Shown piece by piece: positions 46,663 to 54,737 of a DNA stretch of 64,000 nucleotides. Under the pieces are notes generated by a model. The model did no database searches. It was not told the origin of the DNA and was given only the letters and a program-made list of their open reading frames with translations. The first letter of the stretch is position 1; every line of letters begins with the position of its first letter. Made by a program: the position numbers and the translations under genes. Source of the DNA: Saprospiraceae bacterium (GTDB lineage Bacteria; Bacteroidota; Bacteroidia; Chitinophagales; Saprospiraceae); contig JADKBO010000012.1 in NCBI GenBank assembly GCA_016715105.1, positions 124,001-188,000 on the forward strand, written 5' to 3'.

Positions 46663-48669
46663 ATGAAAAAAATATTATTTAATCCAATACACCTGGCTTT
46701 GCCTTTGATTGTATTGCTGGCCAGTTGCGGTGGCAGAAAAGATATGGGCAGTGTGGTCGAAGGAAATGCTGCAGAACAGGCTTATGTAGCTCCAGGAGAA
46801 TATGACGAATTCTACGCTTTTATGTCTGGAGGATTTAGTGGACAAATAACTGCTTATGGCCTACCATCAGGCAGGCTGTTACGAGAAATCCCCGTTTTTT
46901 CAAAATATCCGGAAAATGGATTTGGATATAGTGAGGAGACGAAGGGATTCTTTCAAACTTCTTATGGGGAAGTTCCATGGGATGATTCACACCACATTGA
47001 ACTATCGCAAACAGAAGGTGAGTTTGACGGCCGTTGGCTATTTGTAAATGGAAACAATACACCTAGAATTGCACGTATTGATTTGAAAACATTCGAAACA
47101 GTAGAAATTTTAGAAATTCCAGATGTAGCAGGTCTGCATTGTGCGCCATTTGTTACTGAAAATTCAGAATACTTAGTGTCTGGCACAAGATTCAGCGTAC
47201 CAATTCCCCAAAAGGATGTTTCAATATCTAGTTTCAAAGAAAATTTTACAGGTCTGATCAATTATGTTTCTATTGACCAAAAATCAGGCGAAATGAATTT
47301 GGCTTTTCAAATTGCTATGCCTGGCTTTAATTATGATTTAGCTCGAAATGGAAAAGGGAAATCGCACGGTTGGAGTTTTTTGACTACATATAATTCAGAA
47401 CAAGCCTATACGCTTTTGGAAGTGAATGCTTCTCAAAAAGACAAGGACTTATTGGCAATTGTTAATTGGAAAAAAGCAGAAGAGTATCTAAAAGCTGGTA
47501 AAGGCAAAGAAAGAAAAACATCCTACTATCACAATTTGATGGATGAAGCCACGGGAATTGTAACGCCAAAAGAAAAAACAAGTACAATGATTCTTGATCC
47601 AAAAGATTGCCCTGGTATGGTCTATTTTATTCCAGTTCCTAAATCGCCCCACGGGTGCGATGTTGACCCAACGGGCGAATACATAGTTGGTAATGGAAAA
47701 TTGTCTGCTGATATGTCGATCTATTCATTTGATAAATTGATGGCTACAATAGAAAGTAAAAACTTTGCTGGAGATATCGATGGTATTCCTATCCTCAATT
47801 ACGAATCAGGTATCTATGGCATTTTACAAAAGCCAGGTTTGGGTCCTTTGCACACCGAATTTGACGGTAAAGGAAATGCGTACACTACCTTTTTTATTTC
47901 ATCTGAGGTTGTAAAATGGAATATTGAAAAGTTAGAAATTTTGGACCGCCAATCAACTTTTTATTCCCCTGGTCACTTGGTAATTCCTGGTGGTGAAACT
48001 CGTAAGCCTTATGGCAAATACCTAGTCGCAATGAATAAAATCACCAAAGACAGATACCTGCCTACTGGTCCTGAGTTGGCGCACAGCGCACAATTATTTG
48101 ATATCAGCGGTGATAAAATGAAACTTATTTTAGATTTTCCAACAAAAGGTGAGCCTCACTATGCACAGTCAATCCCTGCAAGTAAACTACAACCAAACTC
48201 TGTAAAATTCTATCCCATTGAAAAAAACGCACACCCGTTTGCCGCCAAGGGAGAAGGACAAGCAAAAGTTGTACGTGAAGGCAATGTTGTCCATGTTTAC
48301 ATGACTACAATAAGAAGTCACCTGGCTCCTGACAATATTGAAGGTTTCAAAGTAGGTGATGAGGTATATTTTCATGTCACCAATTTGGAACAAGACTGGG
48401 ATGTACCTCATGGATTTGCTATGCAAGGTGCAACCAATGCCGAGTTATTGGTTATGCCGGGACAAACTAGAACCCTGAAATGGGAGCCAAAAAAAGTAGG
48501 TGTTTTTGCTTACTACTGTACAGATTTTTGCAGTGCATTGCACCAGGAGATGTCTGGATATGCGAGAGTTTCACCCCGTAATTCTGATGTAAAACTCACT
48601 TGGGGACTCAATAACGAAAACAAAGACGAAGAAACACTTAGAGAAATGTTGAAACAAAAAAGCAAATAA
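46663..48669 (+). CDS. nosZ: Nitrous oxide reductase, Sec-type (clade II)
   Basis: From ATG 46663 the signal peptide ends in lipobox VLLASC, a Sec/lipoprotein export signal and not the twin-arginine signal of clade I. The seven-bladed propeller carries the CuZ histidines (GLHCAPFVTENSEYLVSG, KSPHGCDVDPTGEYIVGNGKLS, HTEFDGKGNAYTTFF, and LAHSAQL near 48080). The C-terminal cupredoxin domain has the CuA site: DWDVPHGFAM and C-T-D-F-C-x3-H-x2-M (CTDFCSALHQEM). It reduces N2O to N2 in the periplasm. The frame is intact. An ATG at 46639 would add eight residues. Confidence 0.95.
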   Translation: MKKILFNPIHLALPLIVLLASCGGRKDMGSVVEGNAAEQAYVAPGEYDEFYAFMSGGFSGQITAYGLPSGRLLREIPVFSKYPENGFGYSEETKGFFQTSYGEVPWDDSHHIELSQTEGEFDGRWLFVNGNNTPRIARIDLKTFETVEILEIPDVAGLHCAPFVTENSEYLVSGTRFSVPIPQKDVSISSFKENFTGLINYVSIDQKSGEMNLAFQIAMPGFNYDLARNGKGKSHGWSFLTTYNSEQAYTLLEVNASQKDKDLLAIVNWKKAEEYLKAGKGKERKTSYYHNLMDEATGIVTPKEKTSTMILDPKDCPGMVYFIPVPKSPHGCDVDPTGEYIVGNGKLSADMSIYSFDKLMATIESKNFAGDIDGIPILNYESGIYGILQKPGLGPLHTEFDGKGNAYTTFFISSEVVKWNIEKLEILDRQSTFYSPGHLVIPGGETRKPYGKYLVAMNKITKDRYLPTGPELAHSAQLFDISGDKMKLILDFPTKGEPHYAQSIPASKLQPNSVKFYPIEKNAHPFAAKGEGQAKVVREGNVVHVYMTTIRSHLAPDNIEGFKVGDEVYFHVTNLEQDWDVPHGFAMQGATNAELLVMPGQTRTLKWEPKKVGVFAYYCTDFCSALHQEMSGYARVSPRNSDVKLTWGLNNENKDEETLREMLKQKSK

Positions 48670-48676
48670 AATTGCA

Positions 48677-48725
48677 ATTTCTAAGAAAAGCTGCGGTGAA
48701 AATGACTGTGGCTTTTCTTAGAAAT
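48677..48725 (+). promoter_or_regulatory. 15-bp perfect hairpin between nosZ and nosL
   Basis: ATTTCTAAGAAAAGC (48677-48691) and GCTTTTCTTAGAAAT (48711-48725) pair completely around a 19-nt loop. There is no T-run after it. It starts 8 bases after the nosZ stop and ends 16 bases before the next gene. It may be a 3' stabiliser or partial terminator that makes nosZ mRNA more abundant than the accessory genes. Confidence 0.75.
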
Positions 48726-48741
48726 TCATAAAAAAGAAAAT

Positions 48742-49773
48742 ATGATGAATAACCAGAGAACATCACAATGGATCATGTTGGTGGCAGTTCTATTATTGTC
48801 GGGGGTATTCTTATTTCCCCTTTGGCAAATAACTTTGGATGCAGCACAGTTTCCTGGTGGTTTACGCCTAAATGTTTGGATAAATAAATTTTCAGGTGAC
48901 GAAGGTGAAGGAAATATCATTGCAAATATCAATATCCTTAACCATTACATCGGTATGAAATTTATTGAGCCAGACGCAATTCCTGAGTTGAAATATTTTC
49001 CTTATGTGATATACTTGATGTTGGCACTTGGGCTACTGACAGTTTATTTTAATAGACCTATTGTTTATTTATCTTGGACAATAATATTAAGTGTATTAGC
49101 CTTGTTAGGTGTTTATGATTTCTATTTATGGATGTATGATTATGGTCATAATCTAGATCCAAACGCTCCTATTAAAGTGCCAGGTATGACTTATATGCCG
49201 CCGCTTTTTGGAGAAAAAGATTTATTGAATTTTTATGTTAGTTCTTATCCTAGATTAGGCACTATACTTTTAGGGCTCGGGATTATATTATCGTTCGTTG
49301 CATATTGGATGTCTAATAAATTTAATAAAATGAAAAAGCTTCAATCCCAACCATTGATAATGATCACTCTATTATTTAGTTTCTCTGCTTGTAATATAAA
49401 TACTGAAGCAGTGCCAATTAATTTTGGAAAAGACCAATGTGATTTTTGTAAAATGACCATCTCTAATCCCAAATTTGGTGCAGAACTCATCACAGACAAA
49501 GGACGTATTCTCAAATATGATGCAGCTGAATGTTTGATCAATCATATACATGCTGATGCTCCAAAATATCAAAAATTATATGTCGTTCCATTTGATGCAC
49601 CTAGAGAAATGAGATCAGTAGAAACCTTACAATTTTTGATTTCATCGGATTTTAGAAGTCCGATGGGTGCAAATTTATCCGCCTTTGCTTTCAAAAACAA
49701 ATTGGATAAAAAATACCACTCCCAATTAATTGATTGGGAAATATTATTAATATCACTGAAAGAAAAGTCGTAA
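48742..49773 (+). CDS. nosL: NosL fused to an N-terminal multi-span membrane domain
   Basis: A 343-residue protein in two parts. Residues 1-190 are a membrane protein with about four helices (IMLVAVLLLSGVFLFPLW, YVIYLMLALGLLTVYF, LSWTIILSVLALLGVY, LGTILLGLGIILSFVAYW) and a conserved-looking loop. Residues 197-343 start like a separate lipoprotein (MKKLQSQPLIMITLLFSFSAC, internal lipobox at Cys217) and carry the NosL copper-chaperone motif C233-D-F-C236-K-M. NosL delivers Cu(I) for NosZ. The two parts are usually separate genes in relatives. Here no stop separates them, so this is a true fusion or a lost stop. Confidence 0.85.
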   Translation: MMNNQRTSQWIMLVAVLLLSGVFLFPLWQITLDAAQFPGGLRLNVWINKFSGDEGEGNIIANINILNHYIGMKFIEPDAIPELKYFPYVIYLMLALGLLTVYFNRPIVYLSWTIILSVLALLGVYDFYLWMYDYGHNLDPNAPIKVPGMTYMPPLFGEKDLLNFYVSSYPRLGTILLGLGIILSFVAYWMSNKFNKMKKLQSQPLIMITLLFSFSACNINTEAVPINFGKDQCDFCKMTISNPKFGAELITDKGRILKYDAAECLINHIHADAPKYQKLYVVPFDAPREMRSVETLQFLISSDFRSPMGANLSAFAFKNKLDKKYHSQLIDWEILLISLKEKS

Positions 49774-49774
49774 A

Positions 49775-51019
49775 ATGTTAATTCGCACTGCTTTTTTTAT
49801 CATTTCATTTTGTGTTCATTTTAGTCTAGGAGCCAATACTATCCTTGTTGGCAAAACTCTTTCCGTAAAGTCAATTTCACATGCTCTTACTTTAGCAAAA
49901 GATGGCGATACTATTTTGGTCAGAAAAGGTACTTATTGTGAAAAAACATTAATGATCAAACAATCCATTACACTTTTTACAAAGGAAAGTGCAAAAATTG
50001 ATGCACAAGGAGTGGCCAATGATATACTTGTCATTTTTGCAGATAATGTCCGAATCAAAGGTTTTCAATTCGTCAATGTTGGCGTTAGCTTTTTGAAAGA
50101 GGCAGCAGCTATTCGATTGGTACATTGCAAAAATGTTATTGTAGAAAATAATAAAATTGACTCTTGCTTTTTTGGTATTTATATAGAACAGGCCAAAAAC
50201 TCCATAATTTCAGACAACCAAATAAGAGGTGCCTTTAAAGATGAAGCTTCTGCCGGAAATGCCATTCATGCGTGGAAAGGGGATGCTCTGTCCATCTGCA
50301 ACAACTTTATCACAGGTCATCGAGATGGTATTTATTTTGAATTTGTTAATAACAGTTTTATTGAAAACAACAAAAGTCAATACAATCTTCGCTATGGTTT
50401 GCATTTCATGTTTTCCAATGATGATGGTTATGAAAACAACATTTTCCAAGACAATGGAGCTGGTGTAGCTGTGATGTTTTCTAGAAATATCATCATGAGA
50501 AATAATTGGTTTATACACAATTGGGGCGGAGCATCCTATGGCTTATTATTGAAAGAAATAAGCGACGGAAGCATTGACAAAAACCATTTTATTGAAAATA
50601 CCATTGGCATAATGGCAGAAGGAGCCAACCGATTGACCATTTCAAATAATAAATTCATGCTCAATGGAACTGCCATGGACATAAAAGGCAATTGTTTAGA
50701 TAATAAGATCATACAAAACGACTTTGTTGCCAATACTTTTGAAGTGGTTACAAACTCAAAACAAAATAATAATTTTTTCGATGAAAACTACTGGAGTAAT
50801 TACAGCGGTTATGACCTCAATCGAGACAGCTTTGGTGATATTGCTTATCGCCCTGTTAATTTGTTTGCCAAAATAACCAATGAAGTACCTTCCGCAACAT
50901 TTTTGTTGCACAGTCCTTTTGTGAGATTGATGGAAATTGGTGAAAAGATATTTCCTCAATTCATTCCTCAATCGTTGATGGACAAGCGACCAAAAATTAA
51001 ACCATACGCTTATGATTAG
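49775..51019 (+). CDS. nosD: NosD, nitrous oxide reductase maturation protein
   Basis: The 414-residue protein has a signal peptide (AFFIISFCVHFSLGANT) and then a right-handed beta-helix of PbH1-type repeats (VENNKIDSCFFGIYIEQAKNSIISDNQIRG, FIENNKSQYNLRYGLHFMFSNDDGYENNIFQDNGAGVAVMFSRN, NNWFIHNWGGASYGLLLKEI). FDENYWSNYSGYDLNRDSFGDIAYRP is the NosD signature end. It works in the periplasm with the NosFY transporter to assemble the copper centre of NosZ. It begins 1 bp after nosL and overlaps nosF by 8 bp. Confidence 0.93.
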   Translation: MLIRTAFFIISFCVHFSLGANTILVGKTLSVKSISHALTLAKDGDTILVRKGTYCEKTLMIKQSITLFTKESAKIDAQGVANDILVIFADNVRIKGFQFVNVGVSFLKEAAAIRLVHCKNVIVENNKIDSCFFGIYIEQAKNSIISDNQIRGAFKDEASAGNAIHAWKGDALSICNNFITGHRDGIYFEFVNNSFIENNKSQYNLRYGLHFMFSNDDGYENNIFQDNGAGVAVMFSRNIIMRNNWFIHNWGGASYGLLLKEISDGSIDKNHFIENTIGIMAEGANRLTISNNKFMLNGTAMDIKGNCLDNKIIQNDFVANTFEVVTNSKQNNNFFDENYWSNYSGYDLNRDSFGDIAYRPVNLFAKITNEVPSATFLLHSPFVRLMEIGEKIFPQFIPQSLMDKRPKIKPYAYD

Positions 51020-51743
51020 TATTCAAAATATTTCAAAAAAATATGGTGCACAACAAGTTTTAAACAAAGTGAATCTAGAATTTTCTGGTGGTCAAAGTAT
51101 TGCACTTATAGGCCCAAACGGCTCTGGTAAAACCACTTTAATAAAGTCAATTTTAGGATTGGTCCTAGCTGATCAAGGCCAGATCAATGTTCAAAATCAG
51201 GACATCAGCCTCGGGCCTGATTATAGGAAAATAATAGGTTACATGCCCCAATTGAGTAAATTTCCTGAACAAATGAAAGTAGGTCAATTATTTTCTCTTA
51301 TCAAAAAAATACGAAGAGACATTGCACAAAACGAATATGACCTTTCTCTTTACAATGACTTTGGTATTGCAAAAATGGAAGGTAAATCCCTTGGAGCATT
51401 ATCAGGTGGTATGAAGCAACAAGTAAGTGCCGCTTTGGCCTTTTTGTTTCGTCCCAAGATCATCATTTTGGATGAACCTACAGCCGGATTAGACCCTATT
51501 TCAAATTCAATACTAAAGCATAAAGTCAATGAAGCACGCGCACAAAATTGTTTGCTGATTACAACTTCTCACATTTTAAATGATCTGGAAGAAATGTGTA
51601 ATCATGTTGTCTACTTAATGGATGGAAAAATTGTCTTAAATGAAGAAATGAAATTTATTGCAGAAACAACAGGCGAAGCCAACCTGAATAAAATGGTCAT
51701 AAAATTTTTACAAACAGGTAAAATAGCCAAATGCAAAATATAA
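51012..51743 (+). CDS. nosF: NosF, ABC transporter ATP-binding protein
   Basis: A 243-residue ATPase with Walker A GPNGSGKTTLI (residues 34-44), Q-loop MPQLSKFPEQM, ABC signature LSGGMKQQ, Walker B IIILDEPTAGLDP and switch His in LLITTSHIL. It drives the NosFY transporter required for CuZ assembly, possibly by exporting a sulfur species. Overlaps with nosD (8 bp) and nosY (13 bp) indicate translational coupling. Confidence 0.93.
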   Translation: MISIQNISKKYGAQQVLNKVNLEFSGGQSIALIGPNGSGKTTLIKSILGLVLADQGQINVQNQDISLGPDYRKIIGYMPQLSKFPEQMKVGQLFSLIKKIRRDIAQNEYDLSLYNDFGIAKMEGKSLGALSGGMKQQVSAALAFLFRPKIIILDEPTAGLDPISNSILKHKVNEARAQNCLLITTSHILNDLEEMCNHVVYLMDGKIVLNEEMKFIAETTGEANLNKMVIKFLQTGKIAKCKI

Positions 51744-52498
51744 GTTTTAGTATAGCTGCAGATTTGTTGAAAAATAAAGCTATTTTCATATATGGTTTAC
51801 TACTTGCAGTATTGGGCTGGGGCATGTTTCTGATTGAAAGCCAACCAGAAAAAACAATACTTGCCTTATTGCAGATAACATTGATTGTTGTTCCATTAAT
51901 GACCAGTATTTTTGCAACCATTTATTATTACAACTCAGCAGAATTCATACAATTATTGCTCATTCAACCATTGAAAAGAAGGAGTATTATTTGGGGGATT
52001 TTTGCAGGTTTATCTAGTGGTTTTGTGTTATCATTTCTTGTTGGTATTGGCTTACCACTTTTGCTATTTTATCCCACCACCGCTAGTCTTCATCTCATAC
52101 TTTCGGGTACTTTTTTGAGTGTAATTTTCACAGGATTAGCCCTTTTGGTCAGTACTCATCAGCAAGACAAGGCTCGAAGTATTGGATTTGTACTTCTGCT
52201 CTGGATATTCTTTACATTTATTTTTGATGGTATATTATTGTGGGCAATGTATCAACTAGCCGACTACCCCATTGAGCAAAGTATTTTATTTGGTACCTTC
52301 CTGAATCCTGTTTCTGTTGCACGAACGCTAGTTGTCATGCAAACTGAAGCAGCAGCCCTACTTGGACTCTCAGGAGCAATATTCAAAGATTTTTTTGGCA
52401 GTTTGAAAGGTAGTTTTATAGCTATGTTAATCTTGATTATTTGGGGCATACTACCCTACTTGTTTGTAAAACGAAAATTTTTAACTCGAGATTTTTAA
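51731..52498 (+). CDS. nosY: NosY, ABC transporter permease
   Basis: A 255-residue membrane protein with six predicted helices (AIFIYGLLLAVLGWGMFLI, ALLQITLIVVPLMTSIFATIYYY, GFVLSFLVGIGLPLLLF, LHLILSGTFLSVIFTGLALLV, IGFVLLLWIFFTFIFDGILLWAM, IAMLILIIWGILPYLF). YYYNSAEFIQLLLIQPLKRRSI is the coupling-helix region typical of NosY. It pairs with NosF. Its stop TAA (52496-52498) lies within the second of three 14-bp tandem repeats. Confidence 0.92.
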   Translation: MQNISFSIAADLLKNKAIFIYGLLLAVLGWGMFLIESQPEKTILALLQITLIVVPLMTSIFATIYYYNSAEFIQLLLIQPLKRRSIIWGIFAGLSSGFVLSFLVGIGLPLLLFYPTTASLHLILSGTFLSVIFTGLALLVSTHQQDKARSIGFVLLLWIFFTFIFDGILLWAMYQLADYPIEQSILFGTFLNPVSVARTLVVMQTEAAALLGLSGAIFKDFFGSLKGSFIAMLILIIWGILPYLFVKRKFLTRDF

Positions 52499-52518
52499 CT
52501 CGAGATTTTTAACTCGAG
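52477..52518. repeat. Three perfect 14-bp tandem repeats at the end of nosY
   Basis: ATTTTTAACTCGAG is repeated exactly three times (52477-52490, 52491-52504, 52505-52518). The nosY stop is in copy two. Copies contain the CTCGAG palindrome. Because 14 is not a multiple of three, a copy gain or loss near the stop would alter only a few C-terminal residues. Confidence 0.8.
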
Positions 52519-52657
52519 TATCAAAAAACTGTAAGGAAAAGTTTAAACCTACCATTTTGGCAACTCAATACCACTAAAAAACAGATATTCAGAAACTTGA
52601 TTTAAATTATTTTTTAAGGAGTGATTTAAATCATTAGAATGGTTTGACAAAATGAAT

Positions 52658-52684
52658 TATCTTTGTTAGTGAGTATTCACTAAC
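52658..52684 (+). promoter_or_regulatory. TAnnTTTG box with overlapping 20-bp perfect operator (TetR type)
   Basis: TATCTTTG (52658-52665) is a -7 box. Overlapping its end is GTTAGTGA-GTAT-TCACTAAC (52665-52684), a perfect inverted repeat of 8-bp arms that covers the expected transcription start. The TetR gene lies one gene downstream. Autorepression is inferred. Confidence 0.7.
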
Positions 52685-52698
52685 TTAAAAATTTAAAA

Positions 52699-53115
52699 AT
52701 GAACGGCAAAAATAATATCGCAGTAGGCTTTCTAACAATGGGTCTATTTATGGCTTATGGGTTCTTGTTGATTTATCTAAGAGACTTTGCGCCTGGAAAA
52801 GAAGAGTGGATTAATTCCTATAGTTTTGGGAAACATTTTGAAAGCAGGCTAGCTCACGTTCATGGCAATTTATTTGCTTTTTTAAATATTCTTATTGGTT
52901 ATTTACTTTTACACTTCAGAGATAAAATAAAAAATGTTGCAGCTATTGCTTGGCTATCCCTGGTAGGTATTTTGATGCCACTGGGCATATTGGCAGAAAT
53001 TTACTTGGGAATGTCACCTATATTTGTTTTGATTGGAGCTTTGGCTATGACAACCTCGGTTGTTTGGCTGGGCATTACTTTTTTTCAATTAAAGTTGAGC
53101 GATTCACAAGATTAA
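52699..53115 (+). CDS. Small four-helix membrane protein with HVHGN motif
   Basis: A 138-residue protein with four membrane helices (AVGFLTMGLFMAYGFLLIYL; HVHGNLFAFLNILIGYLLLHF; AAIAWLSLVGILMPLGILAEI; IFVLIGALAMTTSVVWLGITFF). The second helix begins RLAHVHGNLFAF, which echoes VLHAHSHIAML in the 44866 membrane protein. That suggests a related haem- or metal-binding membrane family. It is the first gene after the TetR-type operator and lies 4 bp before the TetR gene. Function is unknown. Confidence 0.6.
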   Translation: MNGKNNIAVGFLTMGLFMAYGFLLIYLRDFAPGKEEWINSYSFGKHFESRLAHVHGNLFAFLNILIGYLLLHFRDKIKNVAAIAWLSLVGILMPLGILAEIYLGMSPIFVLIGALAMTTSVVWLGITFFQLKLSDSQD

Positions 53116-53119
53116 ATCT

Positions 53120-53713
53120 ATGAACCAAATAGAAAATATATCTGGTAGACAATTGGAAATCATTGAAGCTGCCGGAAAAATCCTCACCGCTTCAGGTGTT
53201 GGTGGTTTGACCATCAAGAATTTAGCAAAAGAGATGAACTTTTCTGAAAGCGCTATTTATAGACATTTTCCAAGTAAAGAAGCAATCATCATAGTAATGC
53301 TTAATTATTTGGCTCAAAACATGGATGTTCGTTATCACAAAGCGCTCAAGGGCATTGAATCACCAATAGAAAGTTTTACCACTTTATTTCAAAATCAATT
53401 TTCATTTTTTAAGTTAAATCCCTACTTTGTAGTAGCTGTATTTTCTGATGGATTGATGGAAGAGAGTCAAGGGATCAATGAAACCATCTTTAAAATAATG
53501 ACCGTAAAAATGAAACACTTGATGCCAATTGTGTTTGAAGGGCAACAAAAAGAAGTTTTCATAAATACAATTGCTCCTGAGGCCCTCACTCATATCATTA
53601 TGGGGTCTGTCAGATTACTTATGTTTAAATGGCGCATTGCACATTTTAATTTTGACATCGAAATCGAAGGCAACAATCTGATTCAATCATTATTAAGCAT
53701 TATTAAAAAATAA
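53120..53713 (+). CDS. TetR/AcrR family transcription regulator
   Basis: A 197-residue regulator. The N-terminal helix-turn-helix domain reads SGRQLEIIEAAGKILTASGVGGLTIKNLAKEMNFSESAIYRHFPSKEAIIIVMLNYLA, the TetR signature. The C-terminal all-helical ligand domain is of the kind found in Bacteroidota TetR proteins (AIYRHFPSK, then ESFTTLFQNQFSFFKLNPYFVVAVF). It is 4 bp from the upstream membrane gene, and the operator at 52665 is probably its own. The ligand is unknown. Confidence 0.9.
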   Translation: MNQIENISGRQLEIIEAAGKILTASGVGGLTIKNLAKEMNFSESAIYRHFPSKEAIIIVMLNYLAQNMDVRYHKALKGIESPIESFTTLFQNQFSFFKLNPYFVVAVFSDGLMEESQGINETIFKIMTVKMKHLMPIVFEGQQKEVFINTIAPEALTHIIMGSVRLLMFKWRIAHFNFDIEIEGNNLIQSLLSIIKK

Positions 53714-53717
53714 GTAA

Positions 53718-54173
53718 ATGAAATCTACAATCACTCCACTACTCCTTTTATTATTAGCGGTTTTTACTTTAAATTGTAAAAATCAAAACAAAGATGAAGC
53801 GCATGCAAACCTTCCTACCGCTGCCGTTGAAGAGCCGAATATTCAGACGATCAATTTAAATGATGGCGAAAAATGGGCAGTTAATGAAGAAATGAAACCC
53901 TTCATTTCGGATTCAGAAAAAATTCTTAATGAATTTATAGCTAAAAAGTCAAATGATTTTATCTCGTTGGCGGCACAGCTCAAAGAGAAAAATGCTGGCC
54001 TCGTCAAAAGTTGTACCATGCAAGGTGCAAGTCATGATGAATTACATAAATGGCTTCATCCACACATGGAATTAATTAAATCTTTGGCAAACGCTAGCGA
54101 TTTGGAGGCGGCATCCAAAACCATTGACGAATTAAAAGAATCATTCATAACTTACAATCAATTTTTTCAATAA
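53718..54173 (+). CDS. Small helical periplasmic lipoprotein with Cys/Met/His cluster
   Basis: A 151-residue protein with a signal peptide and lipobox FTLNC at about residues 16-20. The mature part is helical and acidic. In its centre VKSCTMQGASHDELHKWLHPHMELIK places Cys, Met and four His on neighbouring helical turns, a plausible copper or haem site. It is the last gene of the TetR operon next to nos. No family is recognised; a metal-binding role is an inference. Confidence 0.55.
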   Translation: MKSTITPLLLLLLAVFTLNCKNQNKDEAHANLPTAAVEEPNIQTINLNDGEKWAVNEEMKPFISDSEKILNEFIAKKSNDFISLAAQLKEKNAGLVKSCTMQGASHDELHKWLHPHMELIKSLANASDLEAASKTIDELKESFITYNQFFQ

Positions 54174-54190
54174 CCAAAGAAATGGTAGCG

Positions 54191-54212
54191 AAGACGCAAA
54201 ATTGTGCGTCTT
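54191..54212 (+). terminator. Hairpin after the nos/TetR gene block
   Basis: AAGACGCA (54191-54198) and TGCGTCTT (54205-54212) form a perfect 8-bp stem with a 6-nt loop, 17 bases after the last stop. No T-run follows. It resembles the AGACGCA palindrome at 28.53 kb. Confidence 0.5.
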
Positions 54213-54274
54213 GGCAGACATTTGATAATTAGTCATCCTTAAGAGGCTGCTCCATTCCGTATCCAATAATAGAA

Positions 54275-54455
54275 GGCGGGATAAATCCAGCCCTTACAAG
54301 TCGCTCTGACTTGCTCAGTAGTTGGTGTTAATATATCTTCGAGTTAGGAAGGCAGGATAATTTCAGCCTTTATATGTCGCTCTGACTTGCTCAATAGGTG
54401 GTGTCAATATTTATTCAAGCTTTGGAAGGTAGGATAAATCCAGTCTTTACAAATC
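54275..54455. repeat. About 2.4 copies of a 76-bp degenerate tandem repeat
   Basis: Copies start with GGCGGGATAAATCCAGCC at 54275, GGCAGGATAATTTCAGCC at 54351 and GGTAGGATAAATCCAGTC at 54428. Each contains the near-palindrome GTCGCTCTGACTTGCTC. Spacing is 76 and 77 bp. No gene is apparent. Confidence 0.65.
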
Positions 54456-54479
54456 AGACTAGGATTGATACCCTGGCAA

Positions 54480-54660
54480 AATATTTGGGTCAAGGCGACG
54501 CCTCCGGCATTATAGAACCATAGGTTCGAATCATGTATTAACTATGGATTTCAATCCATGGGCCTTTGAGAAGATAACTTGGAGTTCCAGCGGAACGACA
54601 CATTTAGCTTATGGCAAGATCTCAGGGCGATACTTTGATCGTTCCTATAGTACTCTAAGT
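54480..54660. repeat. Reverse-oriented copy of the palindrome mosaic
   Basis: Read in order: GGCGACGCCTC, GAACCATAGGTTC, ATGGAT-TTCA-ATCCAT (54544-54559), GAGTTCCAGCGGAACG and GATCGTTCCTATAGTACTC. These are the units of 37.2-37.4 kb in reverse order and orientation, about 17 kb away. Sequences between the words differ more than the words themselves. Confidence 0.75.
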
Positions 54661-54737
54661 ATGGTTTTGATTTCCTCCCCATCTGAAATAAACATTAACA
54701 GGATTTCTCAGCCCGCCGAAAACTCAAAGAGTTACTT

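Noticed and set aside
54508..54530. tRNA T-loop-like GGTTCGAATC
   Set aside because: It is part of the GAACC-ATA-GGTTC palindrome of the repeat family. No acceptor stem, anticodon arm or CCA surrounds it.
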